Below, one piece after another: positions 1 to 7,092 of a DNA stretch of 11,605 bases. Within the stretch, counting starts at the first letter, position 1. Each line of letters starts with the position of its first letter. Under the pieces are notes generated by a model. The model saw only the letters and a list, made by a program, of their open reading frames with translations, was not told the DNA's origin and did no database searches. Source of the DNA: a bacterium (GTDB lineage: Bacteria; Hydrogenedentota; Hydrogenedentia; Hydrogenedentiales; SLHB01); contig JAAEQP010001592.1 of NCBI GenBank assembly GCA_024231375.1, positions 1 to 11,605 of the forward strand, written 5' to 3'. The position numbers were made by a program, and so were the translations under genes.

Positions 1-490
1 AATTGCGCGGGTTCTCCCAGAACTCTTCAAGGTGTCCTCGATGTTCCCGCTCGTACATCACCACCTTCACCATCATCTGCGCCTTGTCGATGCCGCGAAC
101 CAACCGGGCCTCGGGAGACGCCGCTTCCAACAGCTCCCGGTGAAGCGTCGCATACTCCCCAGGAATCGCCGCGAACAACTCTTCGGCGATGGCCTGCTCG
201 GCAGCCCCCTTTGCCTCCTTCAGGTGAGCGTCGCCCGCAGGCATGGGAATGTCCATCAGATCGGCTTCAGGAAGGTCATGAATCAAAGCCATCGTCAACG
301 CCTTGGCCTTGTCAAACATGTCGGGATACGCGTCCGCGACCAACAGCGTCATCAGAGCAACAAAATGGCTGTGAGCGGCGACACTTTCCGGTTCGGTCAC
401 ACCGCGCAGCACGTACCCCGCCCGCGCGATGCGGTCCAGCGGATGGATGCGCTCGAACAACTCGATCAGTCGTGCTTGGAATGCGTCCAC
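1..490 (-). CDS. HD-domain phosphohydrolase (YfbR/HDDC2-like), 3' end outside the window
   Basis: The first 163 residues are visible; the rest lies beyond position 1. HD-superfamily enzymes of this type are metal-dependent phosphohydrolases, and YfbR-like members are cytosolic 5'-deoxynucleotidases. Metal-site candidates are seen in order: His40 in ESVAAHSH (canonical ESVAEH), the doublet His71-Asp72 in ALIHDLPEAD, and Asp135 in GIDKAQMM. The N-terminal stretch ERIHPLDRIARAGYVLRG resembles the usual start of this family. A GTG start at 490 is chosen because GGGGGAGAG lies just upstream and homology begins there; an in-frame GTG at 529 is the alternative. It lies 98 bp after the DnaA-like gene on the same strand with no convincing terminator between, so co-transcription is possible. 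The family is fairly sure; substrate cannot be inferred. Confidence 0.85.
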   Translation of the reverse strand, partial: MDAFQARLIELFERIHPLDRIARAGYVLRGVTEPESVAAHSHFVALMTLLVADAYPDMFDKAKALTMALIHDLPEADLMDIPMPAGDAHLKEAKGAAEQAIAEELFAAIPGEYATLHRELLEAASPEARLVRGIDKAQMMVKVVMYEREHRGHLEEFWENPRN

Positions 491-588
491 AGTCTCTCCC
501 CCGGTTCGTCGCGCCGCGCGGACATCCACGGTTCGCCGAGGAAGAGGCTCACTCCCTCGATCCTCGCGGCACAAAGCCGCCTTCCCGC

Positions 589-2850
589 CTAGATGGATGG
601 GTCGTCCTCGGCGTCCTCGGCCTCTCCGGTCTCCGACGATCCCTCTGCCTCGGACGCATCCGTGCCGCCGACACCCTCTTCCCCCTCCAACATGGCCAGC
701 AGCTCGGATGCGGCGGCGTCATCAAGAACGCCTTCGTCAGGCGCCCCCTCGCCTTCCACGCCTCCGTCAACGAGTCCCTCGGCAACCTGTCCGCTCACCA
801 ACTGCTCAATCATGGCGTCCAGTTCTTCGGCACTCTCAACGGTCCCGGCAACGTCCTCACTCGCCTCTTCCGATACGACAGACGCCTCCGCCTCCACGCC
901 CTCATCAACGGCCGTTTCCGGCTCGGCGGCGGCGACTTCTTCGTCCGCCGAATCGAATCCGAACGATTCGGCCAGCGCGTCGATGTCGAATTCACCCGCG
1001 TCCGCCGCTCCACCGTCTCCAGCGCTCTCGGACGTATCCGGCGCAGGTTCCGGCTCCGGCGCAGGTTCCGGCTCCGGCGCAGGTTCCGGCTCAGGTGCAG
1101 GTTCCGGCTCAGGTGCAGGTTCCGGCTCAGGTGCAGGTTCCGGCTCAGGTGCAGGTTCTGGCTCAGGTGCAGGTTCCGGCTCAGGTGCAGGTTCTGGCTC
1201 AGGTGCAGGTTCCGGCTCAGGGGCAGGTTCCGGCTCAGGGGCAGGTTCCGGCTCAGGTGCAGATTCCGCCTCGGGTGCCGGTTCCGCGACTGCCTCCGCA
1301 GACGCCTCAGCCGACGGCTCAACTTCGGCTGCCTCGAGAGCAGCGGCAACTTCATCGGGTTTGGGTTCCGCGGGTGCCTTGGGGCGCGCGGCACTCAAGG
1401 CCTCAACGTCCGGAAGGTCTCCCGAAGATCCGCGCGGATCTTCCCCGACAGACCGCAGCATCCCGGTCAATCCAGACAAGGCCAACGCCGCGGACGTCAA
1501 CTCGCTTCCAATCGAATCCATGCGCGCGGCCGCGGACTCGCCGGCATCGTGGGTCCGATCGAACACCTCTTCGAGCCGCGCCAACTTGCCTTCGGCTTCG
1601 CCGGTCTCCGCGTGTGCCGCGGCGACCTGCTTCGCGGCATCACGGCGGAGCGCATCCAGTTCCTTCTCGACAGCGTCACGGGCTGCCCGTGCGGCGTCAA
1701 GCTCGGCTTGGAGCGCCTCACGTGCGACGCCGGCCTTCTCGATTTCGCCGTCCAGGCGCCCAACCTTATCCCGCAGTTCCGTCGCCTCGCCATGCCGCGC
1801 GTCGGCCAATTCCTTCAACCGAGCGACTTCGCCCTCGGACTCCGCGCGCAGGGCTTGCTCCGCGGCGAGTTCCTCTGCCGTGGCGGTTAACCCCTCCCGT
1901 TCGGCCAGGGTCTGCTCCAGTTCCTTGATGCGCCGTTGCTGCGCGCCTTCCTTCGCGGCAAACGCGGCCCGGTTCGCATCGATCTGCACGAGCAGGCCTT
2001 CGGCACGTTGGAGCAGTTGATTGGCTTCGCTTCGGGCTTGACCGCTCTCCCGCTCCGACGCCGCCAACCGCTGCTCCAAGCCCTGGACCCGCTGCTTCAG
2101 TGCCGCTTCGCCGGCACGCGCTCGCTCCAATTCAGCGTCAAGCGTTTCGCTTCGGCTGTCGCCGCCAGCGCTCGACTCGGAAATCTGTTGCAGCCGTGCA
2201 AGCTCCTGTTCGGCTTCCTCAAGACGTTGCGTCAACCCCCCGGTTCCCGCAGAAGCGGCACCTGGCGATCCGGCACGAAGACGCTCGATCTCCCGCCCCT
2301 GCGCTTCCAGCTTGGCTTGCGCTTCGGCGCGGGCCTCTTGCCGGATCATCTCCACCTGGATCTTGGGTCCACGTGGCGCGATCTGAATGACCTGCCCCCC
2401 ATTGATCAGGTTCCACAAGCCGTCGGTGAGATTCTGCAGACGAGCCGGATGCACGCTGCTGGCGAGGACAACGTAGTGATGGGGATGATCCAGGAAGATG
2501 CGGACAACAGCCTCTAACTCTTCGGCCAGGTCCGTGAGCTTTTCCAGCTGATCGACCAAGAGAACCGCGCACTCTCTGCGCTGAACCGGCGACTGGTCCT
2601 TGAGGAGGCCATGCACTTGGTCGGGGAACTCATGCGCGCCGAAGAAGGCCAATCCCACGGCGTTGCTGTGCGCAGCCTGAATCCGGTTCGAAGTGGAACG
2701 GAGCAGATGCGTTTTTCCGCAGCCCCGGTCGCCCAGGAGCAGAATGGGTTGCTTCGCAATGGGCCGCAACTCAGCCACGTCCTGGCAGACACGGCACGCC
2801 TCCTGATTCGATTCATCGACCAGAAACGTGCCAAAGTTCATGCGTTTCAT
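589..2850 (-). CDS. DnaA/Hda-like AAA+ domain fused to a long coiled coil and APEPEP repeat
   Basis: A 753-residue protein with four parts. Residues 1-172 align by eye to the DnaA nucleotide-binding domain: [10 protein letters not shown] matches the DnaA N-terminal SNQ box, Walker A is GDRGCGKT (40-47), Walker B is [11 protein letters not shown] (95-105, DnaA has LLIDDIQF), and ASSVHPARL (130-138) matches sensor I. The DnaA arginine-finger segment (LKSRFGWGL) is replaced by LWNLINGGQ (145-153). The lid and HTH domain IV are absent. Residues about 165-460 are Ala/Glu/Arg-rich heptad-like coiled coil. Residues 531-602 are 12 copies of APEPEP. The last 150 residues are very acidic. No signal peptide is seen. 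ATG at 2850 has GGTGGAG 8 nt upstream; a second ATG at 2841 is possible. It is not the replication initiator. Nucleotide binding is plausible, ATP hydrolysis doubtful, and the cellular role unknown. Confidence 0.88.
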   Translation of the reverse strand: MKRMNFGTFLVDESNQEACRVCQDVAELRPIAKQPILLLGDRGCGKTHLLRSTSNRIQAAHSNAVGLAFFGAHEFPDQVHGLLKDQSPVQRRECAVLLVDQLEKLTDLAEELEAVVRIFLDHPHHYVVLASSVHPARLQNLTDGLWNLINGGQVIQIAPRGPKIQVEMIRQEARAEAQAKLEAQGREIERLRAGSPGAASAGTGGLTQRLEEAEQELARLQQISESSAGGDSRSETLDAELERARAGEAALKQRVQGLEQRLAASERESGQARSEANQLLQRAEGLLVQIDANRAAFAAKEGAQQRRIKELEQTLAEREGLTATAEELAAEQALRAESEGEVARLKELADARHGEATELRDKVGRLDGEIEKAGVAREALQAELDAARAARDAVEKELDALRRDAAKQVAAAHAETGEAEGKLARLEEVFDRTHDAGESAAARMDSIGSELTSAALALSGLTGMLRSVGEDPRGSSGDLPDVEALSAARPKAPAEPKPDEVAAALEAAEVEPSAEASAEAVAEPAPEAESAPEPEPAPEPEPAPEPEPAPEPEPAPEPEPAPEPEPAPEPEPAPEPEPAPEPEPAPEPEPAPEPEPAPEPEPAPDTSESAGDGGAADAGEFDIDALAESFGFDSADEEVAAAEPETAVDEGVEAEASVVSEEASEDVAGTVESAEELDAMIEQLVSGQVAEGLVDGGVEGEGAPDEGVLDDAAASELLAMLEGEEGVGGTDASEAEGSSETGEAEDAEDDPSI
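1043..1258 (-). repeat. 18-bp coding minisatellite, 12 tandem units (APEPEP)
   Basis: There are twelve back-to-back 18-bp units, on the plus strand gcaggttccggctcaggt with only synonymous differences. They encode residues 531-602 of the DnaA-like protein. A degenerate thirteenth unit lies at 1259-1276. Units 1-2 carry gctccggc, units 7 and 9 carry ttctgg while 6 and 8 carry ttccgg, and units 10-11 end in ggg. The 6-7/8-9 alternation suggests duplication of a 36-bp dimer. All frames stay open through the unit, which explains long spurious reading frames on the opposite strand. Confidence 0.97.
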
Positions 2851-2889
2851 GGATATAGCTCCACCCCGTCAGAACACCAAACCATGTGA

Positions 2890-2918
2890 ATTCTATAGCG
2901 GCCATCACGAACTGTCAA
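2890..2918 (-). promoter_or_regulatory. Sigma-70-type promoter of the DnaA-like gene
   Basis: Read on the minus strand, TTGACA (2913-2918) is a perfect -35 box. After a 17-nt spacer follows TAGAAT (2890-2895), one mismatch from TATAAT. Transcription would begin near 2883, about 33 nt before the ATG at 2850. Confidence 0.8.
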
Positions 2919-2962
2919 TGGACCTACCCGTGAAGCATACGACGGCATCGCAACAGGCGGGG

Positions 2963-2990
2963 TTGTGCGGTGGCTTTCCGCTTTGATATT
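2963..2990 (+). promoter_or_regulatory. Weak promoter candidate for the PP2C phosphatase gene
   Basis: TTGTGC (2963-2968), a 16-nt spacer and GATATT (2985-2990) is the best sigma-70-like pair I see before the plus-strand gene. Both boxes match the consensus poorly. The 169-bp intergenic region (2851-3019) must serve both divergent genes. Confidence 0.25.
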
Positions 2991-3019
2991 GTTGTGGCCC
3001 AAGATGTAGGAAACCGCTT

Positions 3020-3940
3020 ATGCGAATCGACATCGCGGCCCAGACAGACATTGGCAGGCGCAAGCGCAACAACGAAGACTTCTACGGCGTCTTCCGCGAA
3101 GACACGCCCGATCTGGAGTTGTTTGAAGAAGGCGCCCTCCTCTGCGTAGCCGACGGTTTGGGTGGCCACGTGGGTGGCGAGATCGCCAGCAAGCTCGCCG
3201 TGTCCCTGATGAAGGACGCGCTCAAGCATTCCCCAGAAGCGACCGAGTCCGAGGCTGAAGAGGAAGAAGTCGATCCCGTCATCCCCATTCTCCGCAAGAC
3301 CCTGCACTACGCGAACGAGAGCATCTTCCAGACCAATCAGGACCTGGTGCAGTCGGGCCGACCCATGGGCACCACCCTCCTCTCCGCGGCCGTCACCCCC
3401 CGCAAAGTCCACATTGCCAACGTGGGGGATTCGCGGTGCTACCACTTCCGCGACGGAGAGATCATCGCGAAGACCGAAGACCATTCCTGGGTCGACGAAC
3501 AGGTGAAGCAGGGGCTCATGTCCAAGGCCGAGGCCGAAGTCGACGCGCGCCGGCACATGGTGACCCGCTGCATCGGCACCCATCCGGAGGTGGAGTGCGA
3601 TACCTACACCTGGCACGTGGTACCAGGCGACATGCTCCTCCTGTGTACGGACGGTCTGGTGAACATGGCCAAGGATGCCGAGATCGCCGCGGAGTTCAAG
3701 AAGAACGCCAGCCCCGCCGAGATAGCCCATCGACTGGTAACGATGGCCAACGACAACGGCGGAAAAGACAACATCACGGTGATCGTGGCCGATATCAGCC
3801 CGAGCGTGGCCATGGTGACCCAGCGCAAACTGAAGGCGCTGTCGCGGAAGCGGGGCGCGAAGGCGCTCTGGGTTCTACTCGGCCTGGTGTACGGCGCCTT
3901 GTGTTTCGGGCTGGGCTACTGGATCCGCGGCCTCGTGTAG
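3020..3940 (+). CDS. PP2C-family Ser/Thr protein phosphatase with C-terminal membrane anchor
   Basis: A 306-residue PPM/PP2C (Stp1/PrpC-type) phosphatase that would remove phosphate from Ser/Thr residues of target proteins using two Mn/Mg ions. Family motifs are seen in order: RKRNNEDF with Glu19-Asp20, VADGLGGH with Asp45-Gly46, MGTT (116-119), VGDSR (135-139), CTDGL with Asp211, and GKDN with Asp250-Asn251. An acidic insert lies at residues 76-85. After the catalytic domain (to about 260) come a basic linker (269-281, RKLKALSRKRGAK) and one hydrophobic helix (283-299), predicting a tail-anchored protein with a cytoplasmic catalytic domain. The ATG has TAGGA 8 nt upstream. It is the only plus-strand gene and has no adjacent kinase partner. 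Its last 66 bp overlap the 3' end of the convergent lpxH-like gene. Confidence 0.95.
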   Translation: MRIDIAAQTDIGRRKRNNEDFYGVFREDTPDLELFEEGALLCVADGLGGHVGGEIASKLAVSLMKDALKHSPEATESEAEEEEVDPVIPILRKTLHYANESIFQTNQDLVQSGRPMGTTLLSAAVTPRKVHIANVGDSRCYHFRDGEIIAKTEDHSWVDEQVKQGLMSKAEAEVDARRHMVTRCIGTHPEVECDTYTWHVVPGDMLLLCTDGLVNMAKDAEIAAEFKKNASPAEIAHRLVTMANDNGGKDNITVIVADISPSVAMVTQRKLKALSRKRGAKALWVLLGLVYGALCFGLGYWIRGLV

Positions 3941-4675
3941 ATACCGCTCCAACCGCACGCCTGCGTCGTCCCACACCACGTACGACTGATGCCACAGCCA
4001 GTCCCCGCAATTCACATAGATCCCCGTGCCGTCGGGGGTCGGGTGTTCCTCGCGCACCGGATGATGGGTGTGCCCACACATCACCACGTCGGCATCACCT
4101 GCCGCCAGCGAAGCTCGCGCGAATTCGCCGATCGGTCCCACCTCCGATCCTTTGCTTACATCGTCCGACTTGGTCATGCGCCGACTGGTGCGCGACACGC
4201 GTTGCGCGATGGCCATGGCCCAATCGGGGTGGAGCAGACCGAACAACCACACCACTGGCCGGGCCTGGGCGACCCACTTGTAGGCGCGGTAGCCGACGTC
4301 CCGCTTGTTGATCCCGTCACCGTGGACGAAGAGGGCACGCGCGCCGTTGACGGTGAGTTGCAGACGGTCTCGCTCAATGTGGAACCCGATCTGATCGCGC
4401 AGGAATCGCCCGGCCCAGAAATCATGGTTGCCGCAAACGAAGTACAGTTCCACACCCTGGTCATGTAAATCCGCGAAGGCTCGCACCACGTCGAAGTAAC
4501 CCGAGAACGCGACGTGACGATACTCGAACCAGAAATCGAAGAGGTCGCCCAGCACTACCACGCGCTCGGTATCTCTGGGATCGATGGAACGAAGGAACGC
4601 CACGAATCGGTTCATCTGCGGGCGGGCGGCCTCATCCACGTCGAGATGGACGTCGGAGAAAACGATGGTCTTCAT
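3875..4675 (-). CDS. lpxH: LpxH-like UDP-2,3-diacylglucosamine diphosphatase (calcineurin-like metallophosphatase)
   Basis: A 266-residue calcineurin-fold phosphoesterase. LpxH hydrolyses UDP-2,3-diacylglucosamine to lipid X in lipid A synthesis at the inner face of the inner membrane. Metal-site motifs seen: FSDVHLD (Asp8, His10), GDLFDFW (Asp44), GNHDFW (Asn83, His84), FVHGDG (His118) and GHTHHP (His202, His204). The middle region (VGYRAYKWVAQARPVVWLFG onward) fits the LpxH cap. It has GNHD where E. coli LpxH has GNRD, so it belongs to the GNHD-bearing LpxH-like branch whose activity is less certain. The ATG overlaps the lepB stop as ATGA, giving likely translational coupling. It is the last gene of the five-gene operon. 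Residues 246-266 are encoded opposite the end of the PP2C gene, with no terminator visible between the convergent genes. Confidence 0.85.
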   Translation of the reverse strand: MKTIVFSDVHLDVDEAARPQMNRFVAFLRSIDPRDTERVVVLGDLFDFWFEYRHVAFSGYFDVVRAFADLHDQGVELYFVCGNHDFWAGRFLRDQIGFHIERDRLQLTVNGARALFVHGDGINKRDVGYRAYKWVAQARPVVWLFGLLHPDWAMAIAQRVSRTSRRMTKSDDVSKGSEVGPIGEFARASLAAGDADVVMCGHTHHPVREEHPTPDGTGIYVNCGDWLWHQSYVVWDDAGVRLERYLHEAADPVAQPETQGAVHQAE

Positions 4676-5334
4676 CGCAGCAAACTGAATCGGTTGAGAG
4701 GCCAGAACCGAAACACAGCGGTGCCGATGATCTTGTCGTCCTGCACGGCACCGAACACCCGGCTGTCCTTGCTGACGCCGCGGTTGTCCCCCATCACGAA
4801 ATACTCGCCTTCGCCGACCCAGATCTCACCGGACGAACCACGCATGGGCTCAGCGCCCTCCGGGAGATAGTTCTCCTCCACCCGTTGCCGGTTGACGTAG
4901 AGCACCCCGTTCTCCACCGCGACCGGCACGCCTCCCTCGTCCTCGTCACCGATTCTCCCCGCGGCGACGGCCTTGCCCCCTGTGCGGGGCGGCCCTTCGG
5001 CGATGATGCGCTTCACATAGCGCTTGCTCCGTTCGTCCGGACTGTCAAACACGACAATGTCGCGTTCCTCAATGCCCTCCATCCATTGGGCGAAGGGCCA
5101 GTGCTGACTCATCAGATGCGGGAGCTTGAAGACAAGAATGCGTTCGCGGTTCATGAGCGTGGGTTCCATGGATTCGCCCTGAACCTCGAAACACTCGATC
5201 ACGCATCCGCGAAGGAACATGAAGAGTACGAGAAACGTCAAGACCATCTTGACGAACTCAACGATCTCGTTCTTCGCTTCCTTCTGCGGCGCGGTCTGAA
5301 GATCCGCCGAACCAACTGGGCTGTCGCTGTTCAC
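4672..5334 (-). CDS. lepB: Signal peptidase I (leader peptidase, S26A family)
   Basis: This inner-membrane serine protease cleaves signal peptides from exported proteins. With the GTG start at 5334 it has 220 residues. A membrane segment lies at 28-46 (FVKMVLTFLVLFMFLRGCV). Box B GESMEPTL carries the nucleophile Ser55, RYVKRIIAEGP carries the general base Lys108, and box E is MGDNRGVSKDSR (181-192). The C-terminus GTAVFRFWP is typical. The GTG is preferred because AAGGTG lies 8 nt upstream and it begins 4 nt after the stop of the PHP gene. In-frame ATGs at 5385 and 5397 would add 17 or 21 residues and overlap the PHP gene. The catalytic dyad is complete, so it should be active. Confidence 0.93.
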   Translation of the reverse strand: MNSDSPVGSADLQTAPQKEAKNEIVEFVKMVLTFLVLFMFLRGCVIECFEVQGESMEPTLMNRERILVFKLPHLMSQHWPFAQWMEGIEERDIVVFDSPDERSKRYVKRIIAEGPPRTGGKAVAAGRIGDEDEGGVPVAVENGVLYVNRQRVEENYLPEGAEPMRGSSGEIWVGEGEYFVMGDNRGVSKDSRVFGAVQDDKIIGTAVFRFWPLNRFSLLR

Positions 5335-5338
5335 CAAT

Positions 5339-5971
5339 TCAACACCTTGCCGGCCACTCTTGGGCCGTTGATCGGAATCTACCATGACTGAGCGCATCCT
5401 GCAACCCCGCCATGTCGCGGATGTCGTCAAGAAACTCCGTGCCCCAACGCCCCACATCGGCCAGCCGATGGGCGTCGCTTGCCGCAACAGCGGGAATTCC
5501 GGCGCCTTCAGAGAGTTTCCAGGCCAGTTGTTGTTCGTGGGGTTGCATGTTGACGCTGCATGCCTCCACAGCGGCCACGGGCAACGAGAACAGACGCTCG
5601 TCGAATCCAAGTCCGTGCCGGGTCGGATGGGCCGCCACGCAGACCCCGCCAGCCGCGATCACGTGCTCCGCGGCCTTCTCCGGCGCCCAACCAGGCTCGA
5701 ACGCAGCCACAGCGGCGTCATCAAGCCCGTACACCAGCAGGTCGCCCTGTGAGGAGGCGTACTCGAATCCCGACAGGAGCACGAACCCGGTATGTTTCGA
5801 TTCTTCAACAAGTTCCGCCAATTCGCGGCCCTTCCACTGACGGTGATGCTCGGTGATCACCACACCGCTGAGACCCGCTTTCACGGCGTGATCGATCAGG
5901 CGGCACGGGTCGAGCCGACTGCACGTCGAATAGCGGCTCGTATGGACGTGCAAGTCGATGAATAGTCCCAT
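5339..5971 (-). CDS. PHP-domain metal-dependent phosphoesterase
   Basis: A 210-residue stand-alone PHP domain, a fold that binds two or three metal ions and hydrolyses phosphoester bonds. Motifs seen: DLHVHTSRYS (Asp6, His8, His10), ITEHH (Glu41, His42), SGFEY (Glu70), AAHP (His115) and SDAHR (Asp166, His168), in canonical order. The length is near that of small PHP proteins of the TrpH/YciV-like group, whose known members act on short RNAs or nucleotides. The substrate here cannot be told. ATG at 5971 has GGGAG close upstream and follows the previous stop by 12 nt. It sits just ahead of lepB in the operon, though it has no obvious link to protein export. Confidence 0.9.
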   Translation of the reverse strand: MGLFIDLHVHTSRYSTCSRLDPCRLIDHAVKAGLSGVVITEHHRQWKGRELAELVEESKHTGFVLLSGFEYASSQGDLLVYGLDDAAVAAFEPGWAPEKAAEHVIAAGGVCVAAHPTRHGLGFDERLFSLPVAAVEACSVNMQPHEQQLAWKLSEGAGIPAVAASDAHRLADVGRWGTEFLDDIRDMAGLQDALSHGRFRSTAQEWPARC

Positions 5972-5983
5972 GGGCTCCCGCCG

Positions 5984-7090
5984 TCACGCCCCGGTGCCAG
6001 TGCGCGCGGGGATGAGTCCCAGAGCGCCGGGAACCGGGGAATCATCCCGATACCGCGGAACGAGCGTCTCCACATCGCCGATGATCTGCCGCGAAATGAA
6101 TAGGATCGCGGCCGGATGGCGGTAGGCCAACTCCTTAAGGTATTGCCACCACTCGCCTTCCTCGATTGCGTGTCCGACGAGTGTGACCATGATCTCGTGC
6201 GGATCCTCGCCCAACTGGTCGGCAATCTCGTCGGCGAGACTGCCACGCGCGTCGGACGAATCCGACTCGGCACGCTCAAGCCGCTCACTGAAGGCCTGCA
6301 TGGCCGAACACGCGTCCTTGAAACGCTCGGCAAAGGCGTCCCATTTCGGGTCCTGGCGTACGATGAGTTCCTTCAGGAAGGCGACTTGCCCGTCAATCGG
6401 TCTGTCTTCAATACGCGCAGCCATCTCGGGGTTGTCCAGCAGGTAGCCGAAAGCCGTCCGTAGAAATGCCGGAGCCGGTTGGAGAGGCAGTGAGTCCTCG
6501 GGTGTCTTCGGATACTCTCCGTGCAGCATCAGGGCCCGCGTCTGGAAACTGGGGATCTTCGGTAGCGGTTCCGGGAACGCGGAGTAGTCGTACTCCAGTC
6601 CGCTTGCGACAAGGTAGCCGCGTACCGCCTCTTCCAACTCGCCCGCGTCCAATGACCGGTCGGCCTGTTCGAGGAACCGGTCCTGCATCCTGGCGCGGAT
6701 GCGCAGCATTTCGTACGCATAAGCCGCGTTGCTGAATTTACCAAGCTCCACCGCGCGGTCGGCCAGCCTCATCACCGGCGCCCACGGGAGCTGCGCCGGC
6801 CGGTCGGCGTTGAGTTCCTGCTGGATATGAGACCATACGGCGCCATCTTGGATCAGGGACAGGGCACGCCGAAACGGCTCGGTCTGTTCCATGTCTCCTT
6901 CGGGAAGCAGGTAGGCATACCGCTCCGCTTCAAATGACTCCGCCGCGGTTGCACGCCCCGGACTAAAAGGCGAGAACAGGAATCGGAAGTTGACGAAATC
7001 ACCGTCGAACACGGCCTTGGCCAGTGCGTGCGCCACCTGCTCCGGGTCCACGGCCACTTCGGTGGTTCCCTGCTTGCGTTTTCTTGCCAC
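5984..7090 (-). CDS. Unrecognised protein, partner of the J-like gene
   Basis: I do not recognise this 368-residue protein. It is soluble, with no signal peptide or membrane helix. The N-terminus is basic (ARKRKQ). Residues 103-165 look like paired helices, TPR-like in character (LADRAVELGKFSNAAYAYEML, then AGELEEAVRGYLVA). Residues 220-275 are helical and charged, and residues 283-350 form another helical module with EGEWWQYLKELAYRHPAAIL. GTG at 7090 is chosen because a GGGGGGA stretch precedes it and it starts 2 nt after the J-like stop; the same frame is open upstream to 7147, but that would overlap the previous gene. The tight spacing suggests it works with the J-like protein, perhaps as a scaffold or adaptor; this is inference only. 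Confidence 0.85.
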   Translation of the reverse strand: MARKRKQGTTEVAVDPEQVAHALAKAVFDGDFVNFRFLFSPFSPGRATAAESFEAERYAYLLPEGDMEQTEPFRRALSLIQDGAVWSHIQQELNADRPAQLPWAPVMRLADRAVELGKFSNAAYAYEMLRIRARMQDRFLEQADRSLDAGELEEAVRGYLVASGLEYDYSAFPEPLPKIPSFQTRALMLHGEYPKTPEDSLPLQPAPAFLRTAFGYLLDNPEMAARIEDRPIDGQVAFLKELIVRQDPKWDAFAERFKDACSAMQAFSERLERAESDSSDARGSLADEIADQLGEDPHEIMVTLVGHAIEEGEWWQYLKELAYRHPAAILFISRQIIGDVETLVPRYRDDSPVPGALGLIPARTGTGA

Positions 7091-7092
7091 GA

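Noticed and set aside
566..580. Small hairpin (GCGGC, TTTGT loop, GCCGC) between the DnaA-like and HD genes as a terminator
   Set aside because: The stem is only 5 bp and no T tract follows, so it is not convincing.
32..592. A 186-codon plus-strand frame at the left edge
   Set aside because: The opposite strand encodes the HD-domain protein with conserved metal-site candidates; the plus frame has no motif.
1043..1258. Tandem array as a possible CRISPR
   Set aside because: The 18-bp units are directly adjacent with no spacers and are in frame inside a coding sequence.
211..2020. Three long overlapping plus-strand reading frames (559, 499 and 475 codons) opposite the DnaA-like gene
   Set aside because: They are low-complexity, Arg/Pro or Ser/Ala rich and lack any motif. 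They stay open because the GC-rich antisense and the stop-free 18-bp repeat leave few stops; the minus-strand frame has AAA+ motifs, a promoter and a ribosome-binding site.
5335..5610. A 312-residue version of signal peptidase I starting at 5610
   Set aside because: The extra 92 N-terminal residues lie in an alternate frame inside the PHP gene and are not signal-peptidase-like; starts at 5334, 5385 or 5397 fit better.
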